Below, piece after piece: positions 32,001-45,430 of a stretch of DNA of 64,000 nt; the first letter of the stretch is position 1, and each line of letters begins with the position of its first letter. The notes beneath the pieces were generated by a model. It had not been told where the DNA came from. It saw only the letters and a list, made by a program, of their open reading frames with translations, and ran no database searches. A program made the translations under genes and the position numbers. Source of the stretch: Tillandsia leiboldiana (lineage: Eukaryota; Streptophyta; Magnoliopsida; Poales; Bromeliaceae); assembly GCA_029204045.2 (NCBI GenBank), contig JAQNDB010000263.1, positions 39,636 to 103,635 of the forward strand, written 5' to 3'.

Positions 32001-33203
32001 ATCTTCACCTTCCGAATCATCCGATTCATCGTCCGTTGCGTTCTTTTCAACAGTGGAGTTGGACAATGACTCAGATGTACTAGCCAGTAAGCACATGAAG
32101 GGTGAAGATGTGGACGCGTGGAACGCTGTTGCGTTATCTTCTTCATCACTTGACGATGACTCATTTGACGATGAGGTGTCATCCCAAGTGACGGCTTGCA
32201 TCGCTTTCTTCTTTGACGGATTCTTATTAGGACACTCCGTTGAGATATGGCCGTACCCTCGGCACTTGAAGCATTGGACTTGTCCTTCTGAGCTTTTCTT
32301 ATCCTTAGAAAAACCCTCTTGCTTTCTTGGTTTGAAACTTGAAGAACCTTTGCCTTTCCTCGACTTTACGAAGGATGGAGTTTTGCTTGAGTTACCCCTT
32401 CGAAAGTTTCGGCGAAATCTTCTTGTCAAGAGAGCAAGCTGCTTTTCAAAGTCCTCCATAGATAGGTTTACATCGTCGTCTGAGGAGGATGAATCCGCGT
32501 CTTCTTCTTTTGTTGTTTTCAATGCTAAACCTGAAGACTTAGAAGAGGATGCTTTTCCAGAAGAATAGTTAGTAGGAAATGTCATTTCATAAGTTTGTAA
32601 TGAACCAACTAATTCTTCTACACGGATTTCGTCCGGGTGTTTAATAGTTTCAATGGCCGTAACCTTGGATCGAAATCTTTCAGGAAGAGTTCTTAAAATT
32701 TTTCTTACAACTTTAAATTCTGGAATCTTCTCTCCCAAGTTAGCACATAAGTTTACGATATCTTGCAATCGTGTGTAATAGTCTGTGAACGATTCATTTT
32801 CTGCCATGAAAATAGAGTCAAACTTGCTCGTAAGCATTTGCAGTTTCTGAATCTTCACAAGGTTAGTTCCCTCATGCGTAACTTGAAGAACATCCCAGAT
32901 TTCTTTCGCAGTCTCACATGCCGAGACGCGAGAGAACTCTGTTTGCAACAAAGCATTAAATAGAGCGTTAATCCCTTTGCCATTGTAAGAAGAAGAATCT
33001 ATCTCTTCCTTGGTCCATTTCGACCTAGGTTTGATGGTGCGAACATCAGCAAGAATTTCAGTTGGATTAGACCATCCTAATTCAATTGATTGCCACACCT
33101 GTTCGTCGATGGACATTAAAAAGGCTTTCAACCGTACTTTCCAGTAGGCATAATTTGTTCCATCGAAGAACGGGGGTCTGTTGATGTTTCCACCTTCAAC
33201 CAT
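29043..33203 (-). pseudogene. gag-pol: copia-B gag-pol 5' part (gag, protease, integrase, RT N-terminal half)
   Basis: Starts at an ATG at 33203, 34 bp from the LTR. Order: copia gag (about residues 1-230), CCHC knuckle CFKCRGYGHISTEC, acidic and coiled-coil region, second knuckle CFRCGIAGHIRKNC, protease with WYLDSGCSRHMTG, GAG-pre-integrase with LWHERLGHINF, and integrase core with DLMGP, VRSDRGGEF and NGVVERKNR. Two gags knuckles plus a coiled coil fit Sireviruses. The integrase zinc finger shows CGGYLKGK where CxxC is expected, so the second Cys is Tyr. A frameshift near 30050 and another near 29640 precede the RT half (NKVWEL, QMDVKSAFLNG, YGLKQAPRAWYE), which is cut at HYQDNF by gypsy-2. 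Without these lesions it would be one polyprotein with 17658-18618. Confidence 0.92.
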
Positions 33204-33222
33204 TGTTTACAACCCTATTCCC

Positions 33223-33234
33223 TCTCTGATACCA
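33223..33234 (-). promoter_or_regulatory. primer-binding site of copia-B
   Basis: TGGTATCAGAGA on the minus strand, 2-3 bp inside the 5' LTR, complementary to initiator Met tRNA; standard for Ty1/copia. Confidence 0.9.
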
Positions 33235-33236
33235 CT

Positions 33237-34562
33237 TGTTGGGTTATATATAATATGATCTAAATAGGGGAAAAAACACCTAGAGGGGGGTGAATAGGTG
33301 TAAACAATAAACACTCAAAAATCTTTGCGATATAAAAACCCAATGCGGAAAACATAAATAACACGCAGAGATTTTTACGTGGAAAACTCCAAACCGGAGT
33401 AAAAAACCACGGGACCGATAACACGGTGAAATCCACTAGAATTAAACACGTACAAGGTGATATACCGTACTCACAGACGACTCAACCTTTTCCATACGCT
33501 CCTAGTCGATCTTCTCCGCTCGCTCCACAACGCTTCTCGAATCCACGATCTGCGTCCAACGCCGAATCCACGACGTCTGACCGAATCCACGGTCTTCACC
33601 CAGTAGCACGCTTCGAATCCACGAACGTACCTCGTTCCGAATCCACGAGAGCGGCAGCACCTTGAATCCACAAGGCCACGCGAGTCCACGCGCCGATTTT
33701 GGGGAAATCGTTGTTTTTGGGTGGTGATGATCCGCCGAATACTTAGATTAGAAATAGATCGGAAATACCATCTAAGTATTCATTGATTTGATTCTACTCA
33801 AAATGTGAGTATGAAAACCTAGAATCAAATCAATAGAATAGATGAAGAAACATAGAATTAGATCTAGTATTTCCTTTCTTCTCTATTTGTGGATCTATCT
33901 TTTTCGGCCGTATTTTTTATCTTTTCGGTGGTTTATACGGCTTAAGCGGCTTGCCCTAGAAAAATGAATCATAGGGTCTATTTATAGGTTAGAAACCATT
34001 GGAAGAGGATAAGAATCAAAAACTATCCTTTTCTGGAATTTTACATGACGACGATCCGGATCAGAGTTCGGCAATCCGGATTGCAGTAGCGAGAAAAACA
34101 GTTTCCAGAAAAACCAAGGTTCGGGATCCGGATCGAAGTGCCTGATCCGGATCGTTCATACAGTTCACCAAACATCAACGTTCGGGATCCGGATTGCAAA
34201 GCCTGATCCGGATCGTTCAAATAAAATGGTAAACCCAGTGTTCGGGATCCGGATCAAGAGAGGCTACGACCCGAATTGAACTGGTGTATGAACGAACAAC
34301 CTTCGGGATCCGGATTGGAATGTCTGATCCGGATCCTGAACATGTCCCATGTCCAGTTTTTGATTTTTATGCAATTAAAAATTCATCCAAGTGTTTCTAC
34401 ACTACAAGAAGTATTCGGATCACCAAAAATAATTAGTTAAACATACCTGATCCTTTTGAATTCTTCTTTTATGAGATTGAGTTAAATGATCCAACTTTCT
34501 TTATCTTCAATCTTCAAGACTTGACCGAATTCACGAAATACGCCAACTCAAATTCCGTAACA
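33237..34562 (-). repeat. copia-B 5' LTR (1326 bp)
   Basis: Minus strand begins TGTTACGG (34562) and ends ACCCAACA (33237). Ten GATCCGGATC-type sites start at 34053, 34073, 34125, 34144, 34186, 34205, 34246, 34268, 34307 and 34326. The TATA box at 33979-33986 is 67 bp downstream of the array, exactly as in copia-A. A GTGGATTCG-rich segment lies at about 33530-33690. Confidence 0.92.
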
Positions 34563-35770
34563 CAAGTGACCATCCAAAACAAGTATCCATTACTGCAGAT
34601 CGACGACTTGTTTGATCAGCTGCTGGGAGCTGCGGTGTTTTCGAAGATTGATCTCCAGTCCGGTTACCACCAGCTGAGGGTGAGGGCCGAGGATTTCTCC
34701 AAAACGGCATTCAGATCTCGGTACGGGCATTGTGAGTTCACAGTGATGCCATTTGGATTGACGAATGCCCCTGCCGCATTTATGGATTTGATGAACAGGA
34801 TATTTCAGCCGTTTTTGGACCGGTTTGTGGTAGTATTTATTGATGATATACTGATTTACTCCCGGAGTGATGTGGAGCATGAGGAGCACTTGAGGATAGT
34901 GTTGTAGCTTCTACGAGAGAAGAAGCTGTATGCCAAGCTTAGAAGTGCAAATTTTGGCTCCGGGAGGTCGCCTTTTTGGGCCACGTAGTTTCAGCTATGG
35001 GAGTGGCGGTTGATCCGGCCAAGGTGGATGCTATTCGAGATTGGCCGAGGCCGATGACTATCACCGAGGTGCGGAGTTTTCTGGGTTTGGCTGGTTATTA
35101 TCGTCGATTTGTAGAAGGCTTTACGAAGCTTTCCACTCCCCTCACACGTCTGACCAGGATAGGGGTTAAGTTTATTTGGGGTGAGACTTGTCAGAACAGT
35201 TTTGAAGAGCTGAAACAGAGGTTGATGACAGCTCTGATCCTTGCTCTCCCGGTTATGGGAGAAGGATTTGTGATCTACAGCGACGCCTTTCACAGTGGTT
35301 TGGGTTGTGTACTGATGCAGCATGGTAGGGTAATTGCCTATGCTTCACAGCAATTGAAGGACTATGAGAAAAATTACCCTACTCATGATCTTGAGTTGGC
35401 AACGGTCGTGTTTGCTCTGAAGCTGTGGCGGCATTATTTGTATGGAGAGCACTGCGAGATATACACTGATCACAAAAGATTGAAGTATCTATTCACTTAG
35501 AAGGAGTTGAACTCGAGGCAACGCCGGTGGATAGAGTTGTTAAAGGATTATGACGTGAGTATCCTTTATCATCCCGGCAAGGCCAATGTTGTGGCAGATG
35601 CTTGGAGTATGAGAACGACTCTGAGTATGTTGATTTCGTAGTAGGCACCGTTGGTTGAGCAGATGAGACGGTTGCAGATTGAGGTTGTATCCCTTGGGGT
35701 CTCTGCTAGACTTATGTCTTTGGTCGTGCAGCCCACTCTGTTGGATAGGATTAGAGAGAAACAGAGTGAG
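34563..35770 (+). pseudogene. pol: gypsy-6: Ty3/gypsy RT and RNase H remnant
   Basis: Begins inside RT at KYPLLQIDDLFDQL, followed by FSKIDLQSGYHQLRV, MPFGLTNAPAAF and the catalytic FIDDILIYS. A TAG at 34905-34907 and a frameshift near 34970 break it. The thumb (EVRSFLGLAGYYRRFVEGF) and RNase H (YSDAFHSGLGCVLMQ, HDLELATVVFALKLWRHYL, TDHKRLKYLF) follow, with another stop near 35501. It ends at LDRIREKQSE, the start of the spacer before integrase. The 5' side was cut by copia-B and the 3' side by gypsy-5. Sequence blocks are of chromovirus (Tekay/Del-like) type. It is the oldest layer in the window and should continue beyond both window edges. Confidence 0.9.
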
Positions 35771-38700
35771 TGTGAGGACCCGAAATTCCCACTTATGGAT
35801 TACGGTTACATCTACAACTTCTGGAGGCCTGCGTGGTGTGTTGGTGGTGTTTGTGCGCAAATTGGACACAAGTGGTGGACTTCGGGCTAAAAAGGGATCA
35901 CGGGGGTAGTTGGAGGACCCGTCGAGCGTTTAGAAGTGGTTTCGCACGAAACAGAGATTAAAATTGGACTCAGTGCGAAGTTTGGACAAAAGATCACCTT
36001 TCCGGATGCCTTCGGAAAGATTGAGGTTTGGAATTTGGCAAAACGGACTTCGGATTTGGATTCAGCGCGCGAAAACGATGAAAATGGACTATTCACTTGT
36101 ATTTTTCGGAGCCCGGATGACGCGCACGTTTTTCGAGACAGGTGGTACTGTTCCGGCCGCCGGCGGGCAGCGGCGGCGGGCAGCGGCGGAGCGCGGCGGC
36201 GTGCGGGCGCGGTCAGGCGCGCGGCGCACGGGAATGCCTTTCCACGTGGCATCATCTCATTGGGTTGCTGTTGGACATGTGGCGGGCTGTGGGTGGCCGG
36301 TGCAGTGGACCGGGACCACGGAGCAGGCCGGGGCGCCTCGGGGTGCGTGCCTGGCAGAGGTGCTCAGGCGGCGCTGGCACGCGCTGTAGTACTCTAAAAA
36401 AAATAAAGACTTTGAAATACTTTTGGAATTTATTTAACTAATAATTTTGGCAAAATAAAGGACTTAGTGGATCAATAGTGGCCCAGAAATATCGACATTT
36501 GATCGGGGCCTGATCTCGAAAATACGAGAGCATCATTGCGATCGTTTCGACGAAACATGAAAGTTTCATATTCACTTGTCGACGATCTGACGGTCGGATC
36601 TTCCGCAAAACAGCGAAGAAGAACGGGTCCCACAACTTAAGTTGTGAATAGTAACCCTATATTTTGAATGGCCCTTCGACCACTGTTGGCCGATTCACTG
36701 TCTGAAACCCTGACATAGGGGTATGAATAGTCAAACCTAACTAACTTCGATGTTCTGAACGCAATGGCACTGACGGTTTTCGCGTTTGGCGATCCGGGTG
36801 CATCGAAGTGCGTGCGTCGGTTTGCGACATACAGAACAAGATGGCCCGAGATTTCATACGAGCGCCAAATCAAACAAATAAATAGGCTATTTTGAAGGTC
36901 TCGACGAGCCGGACGTCGTGGCGAAGTCCATTTTTAGTTTCGGCGACTCGAGTGCCTCGAAAAGCATGAAATACATTGAAAAAGTGAGTATTTTTGCAAA
37001 AAGGCTAGTATTTTATGTACCAAAATTTATGGGGCTTATAGGTTGGGGTTCTGGGTGCATTTGTTACCTACAGATGGAACCCTAGAGTTTAGGGATAAGA
37101 GTGTAGGGGGTTCTTTGAAAAATTGCAAAATAATCCTTTTGGCTCTTGGGCTTCCTCGTGGGAGGTTACACGAGGAAGGCTCTTGGGATTTCTAACTCCC
37201 AAGAGTTAATCCTCATAAGGCCTTGGTGTTGTGGTGGCCGAGGAGTCACCCCCTCCATTGAAGTAAACCGAGAGAGAGAGAGAGAGCAAAGAAGGTTGGA
37301 ACCAAACCTTTACCAAGTTGGAGTTGAAGTTCCCTGTGGTGTTCCACAGTACCAGAGGAGCATTTGGAGGCTTGCTGAGGTTGCGCGAAGTGGGAGGAGT
37401 GAAACCAGCTTCTTCCTTCTTCATCAACTCCGGCCAAGGTAAGGTCCTCTCAAACCCCGGTTTGTTTTTGCCCGAGACCCCTAGCAGTAGGTTAGTTAGG
37501 ATCTTGTGATGCTCTCTGCAAGGCCTGAGCTTCCCATGCACGTTGCATGGCCGGCGGGAGCAAGTTCTCGCTGGAAACCTAGCCGAGCTCCGCCGCATCA
37601 TATCTTTGCAACCAATGGACCAAAGTGGAGTCTAAAATCATGGGTTTGGACTATAGAAGATGAGGATCATCTCCACCAAAATTGGTGGAGTTTGATCAAG
37701 AAAATCGATCGCAGAATAGAACCCTAGTTTTGTGAAAATTTGCACTTCGGCCGAGCTTTCTGCTCCGGCGCCGGCGAGCTCCTCAGACGCCGGCCATATG
37801 CCCAGAAGTGTTCCTGGGAGTGAGAGGAGTGCACCCATACACTTGCATGGCATCCATGCAGCACCAAAGTGGCGCGGCCATGGATGACCCGAGAATGGAT
37901 CCAAACGCGGCCGCCGGCGCTCCGGCCATCTCCGGCCGGGGAGGGTTGGTCGGGAAGCTTTGTATGGACCAGAGGAACAATTACATCCATGTTGGAGTGC
38001 TTCAAAATGCTTCTATCAAAATTTGCCATTAATGGGTCGAAGCTCCAAACCGAGCTTTGCTCCACCGCCGCCGCCGTCGTGCCCTGTCGCCGGGCACGGG
38101 TCCAGGTGAGTTTGCTTTGAGTTTTTAGGAAGGTTTGCACAAGTGGTTTGATTCCAGACTCTCTGGTCGATTGGTCACGATTTTCAAAGCATGGGCTTCA
38201 TCTTCTTCCCCAAGCCGTGGCCAACCTGGGGGTTGTGGCCTGCTCCAAGTTGAGGGGAAAATGCTCCAGAAACTTAGTAGGTTAAGTTTATCCATGATAA
38301 ATTGCTCCAGGTGCTGTGGTTGCAGAGAACCAAGGCTGGGAATGGCTTGGGTACTTATATGTGAACAGTGCATATTAGGTGTTTGATAAAATGCCTGAGA
38401 GAAGAAATAATTGGAATTAGCTTTCGATTCAAATATGAAAGTTGCTCCAAAACATCCCCTGAGCTTGATGCTCACTTCAGATCAAGTTGGATCTGTGTGG
38501 ACTGAGGTTTGGAGCATTGTGCTTGATGTTAGAGAGCTAGGAGTTGGATCTTGATGATCCATCAATGCAGGGCTGCAAATAGGGCAAGCCCTGTGATTTT
38601 TGAGTTATTTTGAGCTTATGTTTTAAACAGGATTGATTTTGGATCAGTAGAAGTTAAGTTATGGTGTTATCAAGCTCTAGGATTAATGTTTAGCCAAGGT

Positions 38701-39599
38701 CCTGTTTATGGGCTGTTCGCGAAGCAGCGACAATGAGCTTTTAACTAATTTGGGGTCACTGGACGCGATGCTCGCGTTAGATTTAGGTTTCGATGATCCG
38801 GAGAAACAAAAATGCAAAATGGCTATGTTAGAGGAGTGTTTTATGGCCCGAAGTTTTCCTCGGGATGCGTGCTGCCACAAATGTGTGAGCACGGGGTTCA
38901 GCAAGATAAATGTCACCTGCTGGAAGTGACGGTTCGTTAAAATGAATCTTCAGTAGAAAGAACGAGCGAAAATAGTGCTAAAAAGGGTTAAGTTGACTTG
39001 AAATAAGTTAGAGTTAAAATCGATCCCTGATCAATATGTTTGATTCAGGTCTGTCCAGTTTGCATATGGTTCTGAGCGTACAGTCGATTCAGTCTAGTCG
39101 CCTGCGATTTGACAGGTGGGTTTATCTTCGGTCCGGGCTTTATCATTTCGGCCCTCTGTGTACGGTATTGGTTGGACCCCTGTTTTTGGTAGCTTAACTA
39201 TTACTTTGAGCCTGCCTTCCTTTTGATTTAGTTTATACTGCTTCATGCCTGAGTTATGACTTTTATCAGTTATCTGTTGCCTTACATGATTAATCATAGT
39301 GCTTCCAGTATTCATATCATTATTCTGGACATTGCCATGCCTGATTGGTTATTAGATGTTGAGCTTGCTTTCCTGTTGATCAAATATTACACTGCTGAAC
39401 ACATAATTTTAATTAACCAATGTTTTACTGAACATCGTAGGGTCGCATGAGTCTGTTCTTATTTGATAGGACAAAGGCATTGCTCTTCGAAGTTTGGGCC
39501 TAAAACCTGTTTTCAAACTAGTTTTCGCAAAAATATGTGTTTAGTTTTGTATGTTTGGTTGGTCTGCATGATTGAGTTGTGATTTGCTGTTGATCTTAT
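35771..39599 (+). repeat. gypsy-5 5' LTR, first segment
   Basis: The first about 620 bp align with the gypsy-1 LTR (minus strand 8453 downward), including a GCGGGCAGC-rich stretch at about 36150-36390. The rest, 36400-39599, shows no coding signal; it includes a short GA run at 37270-37286. It ends at the CTTAT target duplication of gypsy-4 (39595-39599). Confidence 0.75.
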
Positions 39600-41907
39600 T
39601 GTCACGCCCCGGGGGATTTATTTAGCGGAAACGGCTTACAAAAGGCATGTACTCCCTTTTGTTTGTTTTTTCTTTTTTTTTTGAAAACCTTCTTCCCCGG
39701 CGCGTGCCCAGACCCGCCGCATATACAGGATCACTCTACAAACGGACGGAGTCTCCCCTGTATGTGCACGGCGTCGCGGTTTGTACAATGTTCAATAATG
39801 AGGAAACATTCAATCACAACAATCCACTTCATACAACCATTCACAATATACTGAATTAACACACGGCCGATTAGTTTTGAAAGGATAAAACCCACGGTTG
39901 TTGAAACGGCGCCCACCCGGCACCCATATTTTGAAAACCGTTTTTGAAAGCAACATAAACTCAGGGTTTTGAAGACAGTGCCCACACGACACTCAGGTTT
40001 TGAAATCCATTTTCGCAATCCGTTCTTTAATTTGCTATTTTATTTTCCAAAGCGGCCCACAGAAATATAAAGAAAACTAGACATTCCTATTGTCACCGTA
40101 CCAACATCCACACCGACCCCACGAGGGTATCGAGAACCATCCACAGTCTACAAATAATAAATGGAATGTGAAAGTAAAGAGTAAAGTACTGTTCCGGTCT
40201 CCTGAGACCCAAAACCTCTAGCCGTGGCCTCACCGTCGCCTAACTCTCCCCCCTGTAGGACCCTGTCGCAAAGTGGGAAGTCAGCGACTAAACAAAAATG
40301 ATAATAATATAGCAGGTAAAGAAAACGTCCAACCGTAGTCTATCCGGAGCAACCACCCCTCCCCCCGCAAGGGAAAAGTAGAATCAAACACCTGTAAACC
40401 TGCAATACCCGATCCCGTCGGACAACTAAACCGACGAATCGCACCGCGCCCAAGTCGGACAACTAAACCGAATGGGTCGCACCGCTCCCACGTCGGACAA
40501 CTAAACCGACGGGTCGCACCGCTCACACCTTGGCGCATACATGCCCCACAACTAAAGAGGCCCCACGCCGTCCTGTGGGTATACACGGGTCATGGACCAC
40601 TTTTCCGGAAAAGCACACCCTTTGCGGTGGCCAAACCGCGGGTGCGCGTGTTGCAGCCGAGCATAGTAACCGTGAACCATATATATATATCAATGTATGA
40701 ACCGTATGAAATAACAATTACATATCCGTGCAGAGAACTATATGAAACAGTATATATATATTCACAGCATACTCCTATACGTGCATGAGAGCGACATGAA
40801 ACAATATGTATGTCTAATCACGAGCACCGTAAAGCCATAACGAATAAATGATGCCTCCCTACCAGGTTTAACCCAAGTACACTTAAGGATGACCCCGTCC
40901 ACCAAGATAGAATTAAATGTTAAGACTTAGGAGTAAAAACCCACCTGAATGTAGGCCGATCCCGGACTCCCGCTAGCTACTGGGAGGCTGGTGCTGAGCA
41001 ACTGGGCCCTAAATAATGAGATCTGGTCAGTAATAGACTCACACAAATCCTTCCCGACGATCCGACAGCAACGAAAAGCTTAAACGGGAGAATATTGCCG
41101 ATTTATCGATCAAAATCCGATTCCCGGTCAACGAGGACCTACGGAACCCTAACCAGATGCCTAGTAGATTTAAAACACTATCTAAAGGCAGCTAACATGT
41201 CCAACTTACATTTCAGTCTAATATGTTCTTAAACTTGCATAACAACATTAATTTAATTGCCCGTTTCGGCTCGTTCTTGAAATCCGGGGGTCCAACGACG
41301 ACGCCGTAAGTTTCAGCGCGTTCGTTACGTCGAGGCGGAGGCCGTGCCCACAATATTCGGGCCGAGATTAGGCCCATTTACAAGTTGGCCCATTTACACA
41401 AGGGCTCCAAATTAGTAATGTTGCGACTTAATATATACCTGATCTACAAGTGATCTAACTGGAGCATGGGGTTCAGTAATAACAGAGGAGTGGTGTGCTC
41501 ACCTTGCACGCGTCGGAGGCCGGCCGGAAAGATGGCCGGAGCAACACCCAAGTTTGGATCAAGGCTCGGTTTGGTGTTCTTGGAACAACAGTGGTTCAGA
41601 CCTGGAACCAAGGTGAGCATCAGTTAGAAGAGGTCCCCAGGAGGTCTCGGACCCATGCGGGGTCGAGCCCCGGCGGCCGGAGGCGGCGGCGGCCGGAGAT
41701 GAGCCCGAATGACGAGGCTCGGGTGCAAGAATTAAGACCCAACACAGAGGGGTGATCTGGGTTAAAATAAATTCATGGAGAGCTTGCTTAGGGTCTGTAG
41801 ACCTCACCTGAGTGGTTTCCGGAGTCCCGGAGCGCCGGGGATCGCCGGCGGTCAGGTCGAGGCAAATCTCGGGTGCAATCCTGTAGATGAGGATGCCGAC
41901 GCTAAAC

Positions 41908-44681
41908 TGTCACGCCCCGGGGGTTTTGTTTTAGCGGAAACGATTCGTAAAAGTTGAATATTTGATGTGTAAATTTTTTTTTTTGTTTTTAAAAGAAGAA
42001 ACCCCTCTTCCCCGGCACGTGCCCAGACCCGCCACACATACATGGTCACTCTGCAAACGGGCAGAGTCTCCCCTGTACATGCACGGCGTAGCGTTCGGTA
42101 CATGTTCTAACATGCGCAACCAATCAATCACAACAATCATACACAACCAACCAGCATTCTAAACTGATAAAAGAAGATCACATGGCCGATCGGTTTGGAA
42201 AGGATAAATCCACAAGTTTGAAAGAGCGCCTACCCGGCGCTTACGTTTTGAAAGCTAGTTTTCGAAATCAGCATAAATCCACAAGGTTTGAAAGCGGTGC
42301 CCACCCGACACCAAGTTTTTAAAGACGGTTTTCGCAATCCTTTCTTTGGCTTCTGCCTTTTTGGTTTTTAAATGGCCGATAGAAATAAAAGGGAAAATAT
42401 TGCACCAAGGGCACTAAATGTAGCCCGTACCGACATCCATGCCGACCCCACGAGGGTATCGCGAACCACTCACATAACTACAAAGTAATGAAAAGCGAGA
42501 ATAAAAGAGTAAATACAGTCCAGGGTCCCCAGCGACCCAGCTGCTCCTGTCCCGTCCTCACCACCGCCTACCTCTCTCCCCGTCTGGACCCTGTCACGAA
42601 GTGGGATGTCAGTGACGCAGAAATAGTAAAGCATGAGAATATAGTAAAACAAACCGTGAAGACAACTGGAGCAACCACCCTCCCAAGGAGGAAAGGCAAC
42701 CTGTACACCTGCATCCTGTAATACCCGGGCACGTCGGACAGCTAAACCGACGGCCCTCACCGTACCTGCAGAAACCCGACCACGCCGGACAACTAAACCG
42801 ACGGGTCGCATCGCTCGCACCTCGGCGCCTCAACCCCACCACTAATAAGGGGCCCCACTACGTCACCTCGTGGGTATACACGGGTCATAGACCACTTTTC
42901 CGGAAAAGCGCACCCTTTGCGGTGGCCAAACCGCGGGTGCGCGTGTGGCAACCTCGAGCCAAGTAACCGTAACCACCATCATGTCAGCATCATAATATAA
43001 ATAACAAGAGTAATGAGGTAAATGAAGTAAAGTGCATAATCGAAAATAAAGTAATATTGCGCGCACTCGAAGGTGGCCCGCTGACATATAAGGGTTAAAA
43101 GAGAGAATCACCGTCGGTAACTGACGCTAATCACTATAGCGATCCCACTAACATGCATAAGCTATCGCCCATCATTATTTAACCCCAGTACACTTAGAAC
43201 AGACCCCGTCCAACATGATAGGATTTAGAGGCTAGGAATAAAGTAAATACAACCCACCTGTCGCTAGTAGAAAAACCACGCTCGGCTCCCCGCATCCCGG
43301 CGCGCTCCCCGAAGCTGCAAGACGGGATCCCCGGGCGGGGAGGTCAAGAACCTTTAAATGCGAAGTAAGGAAAAGCCCCAACACCGGCCGGCCCCCGACG
43401 GCAGCGACCGAACCCCCCACGCGCCGCCGTGCTGTCCGCGCGGCGCCTCGCATGTGCGGGCTGCCCCGCGGCCGCCCCGCATGCGGGCGCCCCGCACGGC
43501 ACCCCCGCATGCGCGGCCTGCACCGCGCGGTGCCCCCGCATGCGCGGGCTGCCCCGCGCGGCGCCCCGCATGCGGGTGCCCCGCACGGCACCCCCGCATG
43601 CGCGGGCCGCACCGCGCGGTGCCCCCGCATGCGCGGGCTGCCCCGCGCGGCGCCCCGCACGCGGGTGCCCCGCACGGCGCCCCCGCATGCGCGGGCTGCA
43701 CCGCGCGGTGCCCCCGCATGCGCGGGCTGCCCCGCGCGGCGCCCCGCATGCGGGTGCCCCGCATGGCACCCCCGCATGCGCGGGCTGCACCGCGCGGTGC
43801 CCCCGCATGCGCGGGCTGCCCCGCGCGGCGCCCTGCATGCGGGTGCCCCGCACGGCACCCCCGCATGCGCGGGCGGCCCCGCACGGCGCCCCGCATGCGG
43901 GTGCCCCGCGCGGCGCCCCCGCATGCGCGGGTTGCCCCGCGCGGCGCTCCGCGTGCGATGGCACGCCCCTCTCCTTCCATCTCCGACGAAATCAAGAAAC
44001 CCCCCCCCCCCCCCCCCTCGCTCGTGACGAGAAAAGACAAGAAAAGAAAACGAAAACACGGCTCACCTTGTTTTGGTCGGTACCGGGCGAAGGAGAGGGA
44101 TCGTCCTCTTCGCGTTCGTCGGATCTTTGCGGGGAGGCGATCGATCTCTTCTCTTCCACGCCGGCCGATGGAAAGGACGAGGGTTTTGGGGGACCGCTCC
44201 TCGTCCACGCTCGGATATTGTACGCCAAGGAGGGGGAGGCGAGGTTTAGGAAACCTAATTCCCAAGGCCGACTACTTAGACGTTTTGGGCGTAGTGGATT
44301 TTGGACCCCAAATTAATTTTAACCCCTCGAGTGAAAGGAAAACAAAAAGGGGTGGTCTAATCCCATACCTCAAACTGGTCGACTAAACTCGATCTGATTG
44401 TGGACCAGAGTTCGGTCCGCCCCCGGTAATTGTGTAAGTCACCTGGGCTACGGTACCAGCTTCCGGAATTTATTCTGGGAGATCCGGGGGTCGGAATCCA
44501 AAACCGATCGCGCCACCGGTCTCCGTTTCGCGAGCTTTATTAACCAAAAATACCCGCGAACCCCGACCGTCTGCCCAGAAAAACAAGGAAAAATTACCCT
44601 CGAACCCCTATTGTCAACCAGACGGTTCAATAAAAATCGACGGAAAGCCCCGAAAGGCAAAATAAATCCGCGGTTATCACA
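41908..44681 (-). repeat. solo LTR of a gypsy element (2774 bp)
   Basis: Minus strand begins TGTGATAACC and ends GGGGCGTGACA, flanked by perfect TAAAC duplications (41903-41907, 44682-44686). No interior or second LTR is present, so it is the product of LTR-LTR recombination. The uninterrupted site is seen in the other gypsy-4 LTR at about 60450-60455. Contains module A (42031-42087), module B (42895-42943), an 89-bp GC array and a C18 run (44000-44017). Confidence 0.93.
43440..43960. repeat. 89-bp CpG-rich tandem array in solo LTR
   Basis: The unit marker GTGCCCCCGCATG recurs at 43530, 43619, 43708 and 43797, exactly 89 bp apart. Units combine GCATGCGCGGGC palindromic cores with CCGCGCGG strings. 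Frames are open on both strands; no protein is inferred. Confidence 0.9.
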
Positions 44682-45418
44682 TAAACCTTGCATGCAACCG
44701 GATGAGAGAGCTCCCAAGAGTCAGAGGAGCTTACCCAATCGGTTTTCCAGCGTCTGGGAGCGACGGCGAGGCGGCGCCGGCGAGGTCGGAGAAGCTTCAA
44801 CAGCCGTTAATGGCGGATTCCGGCGATGTCCCTCCGGGCCGGTGCGAGATGGACCAAAAGGTCTGTCCTGATGTCGTGAGGCTTGGTGCAGGGTTGGCCG
44901 ACGACGGATGGCCGCGGCAGCGCCGGACGGCGGCGATCGGGCCTTGTGAAGGAAACCCGTTTCTAGGGCACTCGTGCGCGGGCCCGATCCTCGTCCGATC
45001 GCGATGGGGCTTCGTGGGGATGTTTTAGTCACCAAGAGGACCCGATTCAACGGCTCAGATCTCGATCTTGTTGGCCGGATGAAGCCCGCGCCTTTACCGG
45101 GAGAGTGGAGGAAGAAAGGTCTCCCCCGCGGCGGCGCGCGGGGGCGGCGGCGCTCGGGTTCGCCTCCACTCGGCTTCTGCTACACGAGGGGCCCTACAGG
45201 TGGGTTCTTGACCGCTCAAAATTCTCCCGAGCACCCTCCTTTTTCCCGCACCCGAGAGAGGACGGTTTCTCGAAGCCCCTCTTCTCCGGCGACTGGGGAG
45301 GCGACGGCCGGTGCGGCTGGGTCCGAGGAGAGCGGCAGAGGAGAGGAGGTGGTTGCAGAAGCGGCTGAGGGTTGGCTTTAGGGTTTCTTGAAAAAACTCT
45401 AGCTCGGGTGTAGAGATC

Positions 45419-45430
45419 TATATATATATA
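45419..45430 (-). promoter_or_regulatory. TATA box of gypsy-4 3' LTR
   Basis: TATATATATATA between GAGATC and GGGTTTGC; repeated at 61189-61200 in the other LTR. Confidence 0.55.

Larger units (their letters stand above)
3881..34562 (-). mobile_element. copia-B: Sirevirus-like Ty1/copia element, split by three insertions
   Basis: Read on the minus strand: 5' LTR 34562-33237, iMet primer site, gag-pol from 33203, extra ORF 16023-14581, 3' noncoding region, PPT 4694-4684, 3' LTR from 4682. gypsy-2 (18624-29042) interrupts RT and gypsy-1 (4764-14045) interrupts the 3' noncoding region. copia-A truncates the 3' LTR at 3881. Removing the two gypsy insertions leaves about 11 kb. The right target duplication is CAAGT (34563-34567), part of the gypsy-6 RT; the left one should lie off-window. 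The 802-bp overlap of the two LTRs shows about 13 substitutions by eye and no length difference, so the insertion is fairly young. Confidence 0.9.

Noticed and set aside
34563..35770. Gypsy RT as part of gypsy-5
   Set aside because: The RT lies upstream of the gypsy-5 5' LTR start and is cut off by it, so it belongs to an older element.
35771..39599. Several 60-140 codon frames as possible host genes
   Set aside because: No known motif, no consistent frame, and the region is explained as the gypsy-5 LTR.
43232..44386. Frames of 190-340 codons with CGAPRG or MRG repeats
   Set aside because: By-product of the 89-bp GC array in the solo LTR; open on both strands.
41908..44681. Right half of a full element beginning at 39600
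   Set aside because: The perfect TAAAC duplication and the empty site in the other gypsy-4 LTR show a separate solo LTR.
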